Source: Ecdyonurus torrentis
Taxonomy: Eukaryota; Arthropoda; Insecta; Ephemeroptera; Heptageniidae
Direction of reading: 5' to 3'
Length of the DNA: 64,000 bases
Assembly: GCA_949318235.1 (NCBI GenBank)
Contig: OX439131.1
Coordinates: 23,823,903 to 23,887,902, forward strand
Made by a program: the position numbers and the translations under genes. The stretch's first letter is position 1; the number at the start of each line of letters is the position of its first letter. This document shows positions 25,568 to 37,131 of the stretch, piece after piece. Under the pieces are notes generated by a model, which worked only from the letters and a program-made list of their open reading frames with translations, ran no database searches and was not told the origin of the DNA.

Positions 25568-26422
25568 ATGCCGCGACCCAGTCGAGAATCTTACGGCGAT
25601 CAAAAGCCACCCTACTCTTACATCTCGCTGACAGCCATGGCAATCTGGAGCTCCCCGGAGAAAATGTTGCCGTTGTCTGATATCTACCGCTTCATCATGG
25701 AGAGGTTTCCTTACTATCGCAAAAATACGCAAAGATGGCAAAATTCACTCAGACATAACTTGTCATTTAATGACTGTTTTATCAAGATCCCAAGAAGACC
25801 AGACAGACCAGGAAAAGGTGCCTACTGGGCGTTACATCCTGCAGCATTAGACATGTTTGAAAATGGTAGTCTCCTTCGAAGAAGAAAAAGGTTCAAGTTA
25901 ATGAAAACTGATAAAGATAGACTTGAAAATGAATTAGCCGCATTAGCAAATTTGAATAGGTTCATGTTTACTCCTTCTAATCCAATTTCGGAGCCCTCAC
26001 CTCCGGCAGCTCCAGTGTACGAAAGACGTGCTAGTGAATCTGCAGTTGCACCACCTTGTAGCAGTGCATTCGAGGCTTCTCCGCCACCCTCAGCAGTCGC
26101 CCCTGCACCGAGACCCAAGCGAGCGTTCACCATCGAGAGCTTGATCTCGCCAGACCGGCCGGCACCCCCATCACCTCCTGCAATACCAGCACCTCTCAGT
26201 CCGGGTGCCGCTGCGGCGCTTCTCTTCTCTCAACCCCCACCCCTGATGATGCAAGAACCATCATCAGGAGCCTTTATCTTCCCTCAACATATGCCACCCA
26301 TAGCACTAGGGGGGTGGTTCCACCCTCATCCGCCACCTCATCATATGATGCATCATGAACCTCCATCGTCGCCGTTGCAATTGGGTAGCACGCGTTTCAG
26401 TCCAACTTTACGTTCTGTTTGA
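25568..26422 (+). CDS. FoxB: Forkhead box protein B (FoxB) transcription factor
   Basis: A 284-residue nuclear DNA-binding regulator. FoxB genes pattern the neuroectoderm in animals; flies have two copies, fd96Ca and fd96Cb. The N-terminus [20 protein letters not shown] is diagnostic of the class. The forkhead domain spans about residues 13-110: [15 protein letters not shown], the recognition helix around [19 protein letters not shown] (53-71), the wing [13 protein letters not shown] (79-91), then basic RRRKRFK (104-110). Conserved [10 protein letters not shown] follows (125-134). FTIESLI (187-193) is an eh1-like Groucho-binding motif, implying repression. The tail is rich in Pro, Ala, Met and His and ends in FSPTLRSV. 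Start: the frame opens upstream at a GTG, but the ATG at 25568 (A at -3) gives the family N-terminus. The coding region has no intron, as in flies. Class assignment is firm; the C-terminal end is uncertain because the frame continues past TGA. Confidence 0.95.
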   Translation: MPRPSRESYGDQKPPYSYISLTAMAIWSSPEKMLPLSDIYRFIMERFPYYRKNTQRWQNSLRHNLSFNDCFIKIPRRPDRPGKGAYWALHPAALDMFENGSLLRRRKRFKLMKTDKDRLENELAALANLNRFMFTPSNPISEPSPPAAPVYERRASESAVAPPCSSAFEASPPPSAVAPAPRPKRAFTIESLISPDRPAPPSPPAIPAPLSPGAAAALLFSQPPPLMMQEPSSGAFIFPQHMPPIALGGWFHPHPPPHHMMHHEPPSSPLQLGSTRFSPTLRSV

Positions 26423-26575
26423 CCCGTGTTGACCCCCGCCGAGGTGGTGGCATTGCAGCGGGCAGCCGCCGCCAACCCTACCCTTATGCAAGGGTTGCAA
26501 CTTCAGCGACCGGTAGATGCAACTACCCCAGTCTCTTCACCGCCGCCAAACCTCGCGGGGGTCATCCCCCGGTGA
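26423..26575 (+). other. In-frame C-terminal extension beyond FoxB TGA
   Basis: Directly after the FoxB TGA the same frame runs 50 sense codons to a second TGA (26573-26575). The peptide is protein-like, not low-complexity: it includes LTPAEVVALQ, LMQGLQLQRPVD and PVSSPPPNLAGVIPR. Hand counts give GC of about 74, 56 and 68 percent at codon positions 1, 2 and 3 in a genome that is otherwise strongly AT-rich, a pattern typical of coding DNA. Readthrough would yield 335 residues. Alternatives are a nonsense allele or assembly error in a longer ORF, removal of a 42-nt intron (26417-26458, in frame), or GC-rich 3' UTR with a chance frame. Confidence 0.45.
26443..26473 (+). promoter_or_regulatory. 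Stem-loop downstream of FoxB stop codon
   Basis: GGTGGTGGC (26443-26451) can pair over all nine positions (seven Watson-Crick, two G-U) with GCCGCCGCC (26465-26473), leaving a 13-nt loop. It begins 20 nt after the TGA. Stable hairpins shortly after a leaky UGA stimulate readthrough in known animal cases such as Drosophila headcase. Because the sequence is GC-rich, some pairing is expected by chance. Confidence 0.4.
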
Positions 26576-27504
26576 TGCTGGGCCTATTTAAAAAGACATG
26601 AATTAATTTGTGAGTGTGAATTATGATAAGGCCCACTTTACCCCTGCACTAGTAAGATAAACAATAACAAATTACCCCCCCCCCCCCCATTCTCTTTCCT
26701 TGTGAATATATTTGTATAGACCGTATTGTTGTCATATGATTCTTCTATGGAGAATCAATTTTATTTTAGGTGCAATCATGTCTCCAAAAAATGTTGGCTT
26801 TTATAGTTTACCGCATGTGAATAATTAAATAACTAATTATAGATTGTTCAATTGTTATCATGCAACTTGGGTTCATTTACATTTTTACCACATTTAATTC
26901 AAATAATTTTTAATAACGTTATTGCAGAACAATTATAAATCTTAATTTTAAAACTTAAGATTTTTTTTTTCATAAAATTTCTTTATTTTGAATTCCATAT
27001 TCTGTTTTTATATCAATATATTAATTAAATAATACACATAACAACAAATTGTGATGTTTAAATAACGCTTGACAATAATTTTTTTCTTTATTTTCAAAAT
27101 AATGTCGTGGTTTAAAATTGTTCTGTGCGTTTTCTATATACACCAATATATTATAAGCTGTTTGTTTCTTTGATATATTTTAAAATTTATTTGTATACGC
27201 AATGGAACTTGTTAATTATTACTCATTTTGATTTAAATTTTAATTATATAATCAATATATTTACTGATTCCATGCATCAATAATTAAAAAAAAAATTTTT
27301 TTAAATTTTAACACAACATTTGTAAAGCATTTTTAATATTTCTCTTTGACAATATCCTTGAAGTTGTCTGTTTCATTTTTTTTTTTCATATAATTAATAT
27401 TTTTTCATTGATCTCATTATATATTACTGATAAAATAACAAACACAAACTTTTTTTTAGTACCCAAGTTGTTATGATAAACAGAAAACAAAAAGACACAA
27501 TAAA
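26576..27504 (+). other. Predicted FoxB 3' UTR
   Basis: GC content drops back to AT-rich after about 26600. The first AATAAA after the stop is at 27499-27504 (CACAATAAAGAC), with an ATTAAA variant at 26824-26829, so the 3' UTR would be about 0.4 or 1.1 kb. It contains a 14-nt C run at 26675-26688. Transcript ends are inferred. Confidence 0.35.
26675..26688. repeat. Poly-C run (14 nt)
   Basis: Uninterrupted C14 in the predicted FoxB 3' UTR, one of four C/G homopolymers of 12-15 nt in this AT-rich window. Confidence 0.95.
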
Positions 27505-29046
27505 GACTTACAGTAAAGAAGTGTCGTATCTCATGTTCCTAGAATTATTATAAATTAAAAGTTTTTATATATTGTATTTCAAACATTGCTTTCTTTAATT
27601 TAATAATAAAAAGATCTCATTCTCAAATAAATATTATATAAAATTATACGTACAAAAAAACAACAACAACAAAGCCTTCATGTTCATTACAAAATTTTCT
27701 ATATAATATATATTATATATTATATATAATATTTTGCATGCTAATAGTAATTAAAAGCATTTAAAAAAATAATAATTATACACAGTTTTAACATTTAATT
27801 TCATTTATTTTTATAGTAATTATTTGCCTTTTTTTCTGGTATTTTTCTTTTTTTAATAATAATAATTTTTAGTTCTATAGTGTGTGAAAAAATATAAAGT
27901 ATATAATATTATAATTTGAATTCTAAAGTATATATAATATGGTGTGAGCGAATTAGAATCTGACGCTTTTGTATATTACATAAAACGTGGGGGCTCAAAC
28001 AATGAGCAAATACGGTCACGCGATGACTTCAAAGACCTAAAATAAATAATAATAAAATATAATAAAAGAGTTAAAGAAAGCAAGTTTGTAATACATTAAA
28101 AAAGAATACTGTCGAGCTCTCATGTTTGTTAAAAAAATTTGAGTAGCTAAATTTTATTATATATAAAAAAAATGTTATAAATAAAATGTATAATTTTGTT
28201 CTATATGAAAAGGCTCGCGTATATAAAAGCGTGCTGATGTGCATATAATATGAGCATAACAAAAATTGTGCTCACCTCCCTTTTTTTTTTAGTGAAATAT
28301 AATAACGGAAAAATAAAAATAATGTTTTTGTTTTTAAAATAAATTATCATGTTTTATTTAAAGAATTATCACAAAAAGTACCATGATTTTAATCAAAATA
28401 GAACATTTTATTTTATTATCTTTAAATATATCGCACAACTTCATATTATATTTTTTTAAGAGGGTATATATTTAATAAGTATACAGGAGTTTTCATTATT
28501 TAAGTATTATTATTTTCTTTATATTTATACATAATATTATGGTTTAAGTCACGCAAAAGTTACAATATATTTTTAATGTTCATGTAAAGGTGTGGAAAAA
28601 TATTATTTTATAAGTAAATACACTTTGAACATAATTATTTTAAAATTGATTACTTTTTTTTTTTTTTTTAGTTAAACTAATGTACATGATAAAAAGATAA
28701 TTTTTTTACGTTATAAAATATTGAAACAAGAAAAGAAATTTAGTTAAACATTTTGATTAAATTTTTCTTTAATATTTATATATATTATAATATGATAGAA
28801 TGAAGCATAAAATTTTGATTACGATTGTGTATAGGAGTGATAAATTAAAAAATGATATATTATAAAAAAAATAATTAATTATTTGAGGTGTAATAAAGTT
28901 AAATACTGATGGTTATATCAGTTATCAAAAAAGGGTAATATACACAATAGAAAAAGGTTAAAATTAATTTTATTTTATTTTTCACCCTATATATATAAAG
29001 TTCATAAGGTAATAAGTCAGGGTATATAAAAGCGTTCAAATTAATA
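27505..29046. other. AT-rich intergenic DNA
   Basis: No gene recognised. A small patch at about 27940-28040 (GGGGGCTCAAACAATGAGC, ACGGTCACGCGATGAC) is GC-richer and includes AACAAT. The 63-codon minus-strand ORF at 28071-28262 is low-complexity. Confidence 0.7.
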
Positions 29047-29330
29047 GTGTTGCTTTTTATTATTTACAACGCACAATATGGGGTCAATGGGGGGTTGAGA
29101 TGGGGGAGTTATATGGGTCTATTGTTACTGGCCATTGTTGCTGCGGTTACACAGGTGTGCCGATGTCTCTTGATGCTGTCGTTTCATCCTTGCCGCTCTG
29201 TTCTGCCCCTGCCGAGCTGCAACCCATGCAACACCATAAGCTTGAGCCATGACTTAAGGACTCCAACCCTTCAGGAGGATGGTTGATGGGGATCGCGGGA
29301 ATGGACCACCGTCGTGGGAATGAAAGTAAC
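29047..29330 (+). promoter_or_regulatory. Candidate FoxB downstream enhancer (Sox, Runt, T-box/E-box, Su(H))
   Basis: The most GC-rich non-coding block after the FoxB gene, starting about 2.6 kb beyond its stop. Sites in order: ATTGTT (29121-29126) and CATTGTT (29133-29139), both Sox-type; TGCGGT (29142-29147), Runt-type; CAGGTGTG (29152-29159), E-box and T-box-like; CGTGGGAA (29313-29320), a full match to the Su(H) consensus YGTGRGAA and so a possible Notch input. The mix matches neural enhancers. The plus-strand frame 29047-29286 opens with TTG, and the one at 29283-29480 (ATG GGG ATC nearby) is hydrophobic and low-complexity downstream; neither is supported as a gene. Confidence 0.4.
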
Positions 29331-30219
29331 TTCAGTATGTTATATTTCTGTTATCTGCAATTTATTTTATTTTCCTTCTCTTTTTATTACTACTGCAAAT
29401 TTGGCTTTTCTTTACACTTTTGCCATTTAGAGCTTCTTGTTACTGCACTCTTGCACTGGTTTTTATTATTAGAAGTATAGATGCAACTATCATGACATTA
29501 TGAACAAACATTCTTTATTATATAATGCACATACAATGAACTTCATTATAACGCTATTGGTATTGGGCTTGCTTGAAAATATAATGAAAATTTAAAGGCA
29601 AAATTATGTTTTAATAAAATGTTTTGCTTTTTCTATTATTATTATTATTCCAGAATTACATATGTATAACATATATGTTATGTCATAAGTAACAGATTTT
29701 AAAAACATTGGATACGGATACGTGAGACATGTTGTTTAATAAAATTATATGTAATTATACTTTTTGTTAAAATATTGTTGCATAAAAAGGGTGGACAAGT
29801 CACATTTTATTTTCAATGAGTTTTTTTCCTGTAAGAGCAATCATGCAACGTGATAAAAAATAGCTTTTTCAGATTTATTGCATTTTATTACAGTATTATC
29901 TGTTCGGAATAATGTACAAAATTTTGAAAGATATGTATACGTTATATAGTTATTATGTTTATTGGTTAACAAAACAAAACTTTGATTAATATCCGATATA
30001 AAGTTTAAAGTTTGTCCATAAAATACAGAATAACAATAAATATTAAAAAAAAAAATGTAGGTTTTCATATATAAGAATGATCATTCTTATACCAGAAAAT
30101 ATTAACGGGTGGTATGCATTCATATATGAAAACCAATTTATATATATCTATATTTATTTGGATCACTAAATATCTTGTGCCAGTATGGGAAAATAACACA
30201 TTTTGCAGTTGAAAAATAT
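29331..30219. other. AT-rich intergenic DNA
   Basis: No gene recognised. Two adjoining minus-strand ORFs (29841-30068 and 30065-30247) are AT-rich chance frames without motifs. Confidence 0.65.
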
Positions 30220-30430
30220 ACTTGCATGGCAATATTTTTGAGAGCATTAATGCTGTTAACAGATTGAATTAAGTTTTCAAGTATGCGAAAAAAGAAATAA
30301 TAATAAATAATTTTCCAAAGAAAATAGCCAAAAAAATATCAAGTTGGTCCTATGCTATATAAGCAATGTTATTCATTGATCCAGTAAGGTGTCAAATCGC
30401 ATTCAGTATGACGTCATGCGGATACACCCT
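30220..30430 (+). repeat. Dispersed repeat with CRE, copy 2
   Basis: Matches 10240-10475 in the same orientation, with GCAATATTT, GCTGTTAACAGA, AAAGAAAATA, GCAATGTTATTCATTG and ATTCAGTATGACGTCATGC in the same order. The CRE (30409-30416) is retained. It diverges after CATACACC. Confidence 0.6.
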
Positions 30431-30909
30431 ATATATGAAATAAATAAAAACTAAACGTGCAACAGTATTTGAATACTAATATTTTAATTTACAAAGTCAT
30501 GTAATTAAATAAAGGGAATGCATGAATTTTTTTCCTTGACGATTTCATTATTATAAAACATATTTAGAAAAAGAGTGAGAATAAGCATGACTAAAATTTA
30601 ACACAATCACTATATAATGTACATTCATATATTATCAATCTTCGTTACTTTTTGTAACAAGATTGCGCAAAAATTATACAACCGTAGATAATACCATTGC
30701 TATACATATATAGACACAAACCATTAATAATAATTTATATAAAATTAATATGAGTTTTTACGTTATGTTTAATCAAAAATTTCTCTACATCGATACCATA
30801 ATACGTTTTTTTTCTAAATAATTAATAATATAAAAAATTAATTTTTATAACTGAGATATAAATATAGAAAAATAATATAATTACTTGATTTTTTTAAAAC
30901 TATAAATTT

Positions 30910-31021
<112 letters not shown>

Positions 31022-32433
31022 TCTTATATAGACCATGATAAATTTTAAATGATATTTGCCTTGCGCAGTTAAAAATAAATATTGTTTTTTTTTATATTTT
31101 TTCCTTGAGTAAATTAGTATAATTAGCAATGATATTTTAAAGAAAACATCAATAATTACAAGTTATCAACATTAGTTTACCTAATGGAGAATTTTGTTAT
31201 TTTTTAAGTCTGTATTTTAATATTTTATATTATATATTATATACATATAAAAAAAAACTTTTATATATAGAGCGCTCAGCACAAGCCTTTATTATCTGTA
31301 ATTGCTATAAAAAAAAAAGGAATTTTTTTTCTTATACCGAGAGAAGTTGGCCATATTATTTTAAAACATATATATTTTAGACACCTAAATACAACCTAAA
31401 ACCACTATAATCGTCGTTTGGTTGTGATAAAATTACACATTTTTATCCGTGATACAATAACCATTAAAACGATAGCAGATCGAACAAGTAAACAACTTTT
31501 ATATAATAAAAATTATTATATTTTTTATGTATATGTTATAAATTGTTTTGTTTTTTAAATATACTTCTTCTTTTATTGTTATTATTTTTATAATATTATA
31601 TACAAATCTTTTTGATCCATTCACTGTAAAAATTTTTATTTACTTTATATTTAAATTGTTAAGGCGGCGAGTATAATTACTAAAGTTTTTTTTTTTTTTT
31701 TTTTTTTTTTTGTCTCTCTGTTTTAAATTTAGCGTTTATAAAGAAATATTCACACAACATGGCTAGTTATACATATATTTTCAAAGTATTATGCCGCCGT
31801 TACGCTTTTCAAGCACGAAAATCGTCACATAAAGATGATATTTATGTGAATGAACTTATAGGAAAAAAAACAAAAAATTATAAAATATGAAAATTTAATG
31901 CAAAGACTATTTTTTTTTCTTTCTTCGACGCCAGTTAAAAAAATCTTATTATTTTATATATAAATATCTATATATATCATTACAAATGCACTACATGGAA
32001 CAATTAAAGAACAATACTAACGAAAACATGTAATGTAATTGCACTTTTTATGTACCTCTCTCACTTTGTTTTCATTATACAAGCTCTTTTTTTTAAAAAA
32101 AAATTTCTCTCTCTTTTCCTTTTGTACAACTAAATTGCCGCAGTTATAAAATGCAATAAAATGTATATAGGACTGCGTATGAGACTATGAGTAGAAATTA
32201 TTTATATAATAATTCATTCATTAAAAAAGTTGTTTTGTTATATATTATATATGAATAAAGTTAATTCATGAAACATAACGTAATAAAAAAAAAAATAATA
32301 AAACACACACATAACAATGATGCAATATAAAAGGTTGAAAGAAAAAGAATTATTCATATAATATAATATTATACTCTTTTCTACTTATTTGCACAAATAT
32401 ATATAACTACTTGAAAAAAAAACGCAATTTATT

Positions 32434-32445
32434 GGGGGGGGGGGG
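32434..32445. repeat. Poly-G run (12 nt)
   Basis: Uninterrupted G12 in AT-rich DNA. Confidence 0.95.
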
Positions 32446-34742
32446 TAATTGTTTTATTGTCATATTACTTACTATTACTTACGTTTAAAAAATAAAATAA
32501 TTGGCCATGATTCATCCTGAAATTTTTTATTTTATAAGATGTACTTACATATTACCAAAGCATGTATCAAACTTTTAGTATATACAAATACTCGCAGAAA
32601 TAAAATAAGATAAGAGTAATGTTAATTAAACCATATATGATTAAAAAATTATGATATTATACATATAGAAATTATATAATTATTTCAATAGCCTAAAAAA
32701 TTATAATATATGTATTAGTCTTTTATTAAAATACAAATTAATACGATATTATATATGAAAATTTATTTGGTATAATATTAAATAGATTTTATAGATTCAT
32801 ATTTGATATTCTTGTCTCACGTTTGCTTTTGCTACTGACAAATTAAACTCAGCAGCTGCTACATTAAAACAGATTTACAGAAGCTCTCCAACTGATCATG
32901 TGGACTATAAAAATGAAACTATATTTTGTTATTATCATTTAAGAAGGAAAAAAAAATTGTACAACTATTTTGGTGTGAGTTAATATTTTTTTTTCTTATG
33001 GAAAATATTATATAAAAAAATGGTTAGAGTATTATAGATGCCATCAAGATACCGCCTATATATGCTGCCATTAGCAAACCTACAAGAGGAATAATAATCA
33101 CTATAAATCAGAGATATGGCGGCGGTTCTCCTTTTTATTTACTATATAACTTTTTTTAATGTTAGTGAAGGCTATAATATTATAAAGAAAGAATTTTTTA
33201 TTTACTTTTCACGGCCGCGTCTCTTGGTGTTTTTATATATTTTATTCTTTCACGTTTTATCCTATACTTTTTTTACTTCACGTGGATAAAAAAAAATTGT
33301 TTTCCTTTAAATTCATTTCAAATTTATTAGAAAAAAAAATGTTTGTTTTTGTGTATATAAGATTATATATATTTCCAAATTTTGAATTGCAAAAAGTAAA
33401 GTGCTATGTACGAGAATAATTTTTTATTTTTGAAAACATCTTATTTGAAGAGAAAAATTAATTTGTATATATTCTGACCTCTACAAGAAAAAAAAAAGAG
33501 TATTAAATTTAATGTGAAATGGAAAATGGTCATTATTACAATTTTTTTATTAATAATAATTAATACATTACAACAATAAAAGTTTCACACCGATATTTCC
33601 TCAATTATTTTATATATTTTTAATAGACTTTAATATTATTTTATATTTCAAAATGTACAGTGATATCCGCTTTTATGCTACATTATGTTAAAAAAAATAA
33701 TATTGAACAATTTTTTTTTGTTTATATATTGTAGGTAACATCAAAAGATTTTTTTTCTTCTTTCTTTAACTAATATAAATATATACGGTTTTTCTCTCAT
33801 ACATAAAGCATTAAATCCAGTGGCTTTAATCATAAAATTCATTAGATACTTAATTATATAATCTTTATAATACAATATAATAATAATAATAATAAGAAAA
33901 AAATTATAAATTATACTTAATATACAAAGTAGTTAGCACTTGAAGAATTATATTATACTAAATTAAATTATAGATTAATTATATTCTAAATTTTTGTTTA
34001 CATGATCTTTAATGCTAAATCCGTGCGTATAATAACATTTTTTTTATATAAATTTTATTAACCTTGTATTATAATTTTTTTATATACTTAATCTGCGTTG
34101 TGTATAACTTAGGGCTTTACACTGAAGAAATTTTTTTTTTTTTTACTTAAAGAGATCGAGCTATATATTTTTTTATATTTAGCTGTATAACTGAATACAT
34201 AACTAATCTATTAATTGATTTCATAAAAAATTTGCATAATGCATCAACTTTTTTTAGAGATCTTATAACGTAAATTACGTCTCAAATTTCTCTTTAAATT
34301 GCTATTTTTTTTTCAGTGTGTAATAAAAATTGAATTTTTAGCTATTTTATTTATTAAATATATATTTATACTAAAAAAAATGTAATATTTTAAAATCATG
34401 ATCACATTCAGAAATGCGGAACAAAAAATAATAATATATTATTAGTACTAATGTTAAGTTTAAAAATATTAATATTGGTTTGAAATTATTGTATAAAGTA
34501 TAATACATTATATACGCTGGAATAACTTAAATTACATGTAAAAAAAAAAAACATTTAAGTATTTTTTTAGTAATCCTAAAAATATTATGAGATGTTTATC
34601 ATAGAACACATTATTTTATATATCTATGAAATCGATGAGATTTTCAGTAAAAAAAAAGAATTAAATTATAAAAGATAGTACCTAAAGGGGTTATATATAT
34701 TATTACATTATATTCTTACAATATTATACTTGAAAAAAAGAA

Positions 34743-34743
<1 letters not shown>

Positions 34744-34782
<39 letters not shown>
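34744..34782. repeat. (AT)n microsatellite
   Basis: 39 bp of TA dinucleotide. Confidence 0.95.
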
Positions 34783-34785
<3 letters not shown>

Positions 34786-34910
34786 AAAAGAAGCTTCTTA
34801 CTTATATAGATAAAGAGTCTTTTTAAACATTTATTAAGCGTCAAATTTCCCGAGTAATAATTCATAAGTCGAGCTTTGGAACACGTAATTATGACGCGGG
34901 ATGAGATGAG

Positions 34911-34915
34911 ATGAG

Positions 34916-34954
<39 letters not shown>

Positions 34955-35004
34955 GGGCAAATGTATGCTATAGTGGACGCCTTCTCTCTCTCTCTTTCTT
35001 TACC
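34911..35004. repeat. GA/CT inverted microsatellite pair
   Basis: A GA array (34922-34950, preceded by AAAGAA) is followed about 33 bp later by CTCTCTCTCTTTCTTT (from about 34984). The two can pair as a hairpin. The spacer is GC-richer (TGCAGGGCAAATG...GTGGACGCC). Confidence 0.7.
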
Positions 35005-36387
35005 TGGCCGCCACTATATACAATTTTTATATTATATAAGCTTAAAGTCGGTCTATTAGAGGAAGAAAAAAAAAAGTCTTATAAGGAATGTGTTTCGGCA
35101 TTCTAAAGCAAAAACGTTCATTTTACCCTGTTTAAAATTTTTATCAGCGTAACATTAGCTTCATAAGCAGGTAAAATATATAACGTATCACATTTTTTTT
35201 TTATTCTATATTAAAAATATTTTTGAACAATAATCTTTTACAATACAATGCAAAAAAGCGACAAAAAATGATTAAAAGAATCCTTGTAGTAACTTGTTTT
35301 TTTATAAACATTCTTAAAAATCTTAAATTAAATATAGTATAATAATAAAATAAACACTTTTTTTTACATCTGAAATACCGCATCAGTTTTTTTATGATAT
35401 TTTAATCTTAATCACGTCCAATCAAAATAATGCCTTTTTTTACACCTAAACTAATATCTTTTATATTTGCTTAATTACTATGCATTAATAGGATGTAAAT
35501 ATATTATAAAAGGGTAAATTTTTTTGAGGAAAAAATGCAGCTGCCTTCGAAAAATAATAAAAAAATACAAATAAAATGATGTAAATATCAAAATTAAAGA
35601 TCACTTTTGTATAGACATCATTAATAACTTTATAAAATAAAATAATGTAAAAAATAGTCTTTTATAAACATCATTAATATACCTGAAAACTAATTTACTA
35701 ATTTTTTTAAAAGGTTTATGGACACCTTTGAACACGTAGCTTGAAGTAAAAATTTTCTGCATTTTTTAATATTTCATAAATATTTATATTCTGAGAAAAA
35801 AAATTGATCATTATTATAATTAATTGAATTAATATTCTACTATTTAGCTTTGAAAACTGCGATTAATTCTTTTAAATAACATTATTTATTTTTTGGAATC
35901 AAGGAATATTTTAAAAGCCTTTTCAAAAGTGAGTGAATGTGTCAAGAAGAGAGAGAGAGAGAGAGAGAGAGGCATAAATGTTTAAGAATTTCAATAAAAA
36001 GCCCTTAGATAAATTCCACACTTTATTGAATTAAAATATAGAAATATCTATATATCAAATAAAGGATGCATTTTATTTACTTTACAAATTGTTACTAGGA
36101 TTATAAAGATCTGTATCTTGACTATTATTATATATAATATCTTATACAATGAATAAACAAATATATATCTATGTATATAGAAAGTTTTAGAATGATATTA
36201 TATACTTGACAGAGATTAAAGTTTAGGGTGTTAGATCTGATTGTTCGCCCCCTCAATTCGTATTTTAGTTATATTGTTGCTAGGGTGTTCAGTTTAATCT
36301 CATTATATTATTATGTAATAAAAAAATGACTTTATAGTGTTGTTATATACCACAGAACTGTAAGCTGTCATGTTTTTTTCTTTATAT

Positions 36388-36455
<68 letters not shown>

Positions 36456-37037
36456 CTCTCTGTCTCTCTCTTCAAGTTTATCTTTTGAATGCGGGTGACA
36501 CGTATTTATAAGACCCCATGTGGACCGTGAATAAAACATTATTATTGTATTTTCTCTTTGTGTTAATCGTTCTATTTTATAAAAGTAAATCTTAACTTTT
36601 TCTTTTATATTTAATTCAAAATAGATTCATTATTATAAGAATATAAATTAATTTGTATGACATTGTGTTTATTTTTTGAACAAATCTTTACATTTGTTTA
36701 TTTCTGCTGATTCTAAATTGAATAAAATAAATACACACTATACTGTATGATATTATAATTATTTCAAATTTTGAACGCAAGGTATGTTTTGATTACTTTC
36801 TTATTTACTCAGTTATATAATACAAATTTAAAAGAAAAAAAAGGAGATAATAATGACCCTGAAAATAATTCATTATTATTATGCTATTTGCATGCTTATG
36901 GTATGATTTGACAATTGTTAACAATTATTATAATTTTGCAAAGTGACAGCAAAATAAAGAGATAACATTTTTTTTTTGCTGCCTTCAAAAGTATATATAA
37001 TATATACATTAAAAATAATGACTAAATAAAAGCAAAA

Positions 37038-37039
<2 letters not shown>
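35005..37039. other. AT-rich intergenic DNA
   Basis: No gene recognised. Contains a GA array at 35948-35971 and the CT array listed separately. The 60-codon minus-strand ORF at 35201-35383 lacks motifs. Confidence 0.7.
36391..36450. repeat. (CT)n microsatellite
   Basis: 60 bp of pure TC dinucleotide with a degenerate tail to about 36472. Confidence 0.97.

Positions 37040-37129
<90 letters not shown>
37040..37129. repeat. (AT)n microsatellite with inverted flanks
   Basis: 90 bp of TA dinucleotide flanked by AACC and GGTT, so the self-complementarity extends beyond the array. Confidence 0.95.

Positions 37130-37131
<2 letters not shown>

Noticed and set aside
26420..26422. TGA as selenocysteine
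   Set aside because: No SECIS-like element was recognised and FoxB is not a known selenoprotein family.
26417..26458. 42-nt in-frame intron that would remove the FoxB TGA
   Set aside because: GTTTGA is a poor donor, there is no pyrimidine tract, and 42 nt is below usual insect intron size. Kept only as an alternative to readthrough.
26419..26601. 60-codon ORF overlapping the FoxB stop in another frame
   Set aside because: Opens with TTG, is Arg/Gly-rich as expected from an off-frame reading of GC-rich coding DNA, and lacks the protein-like composition of the in-frame extension.
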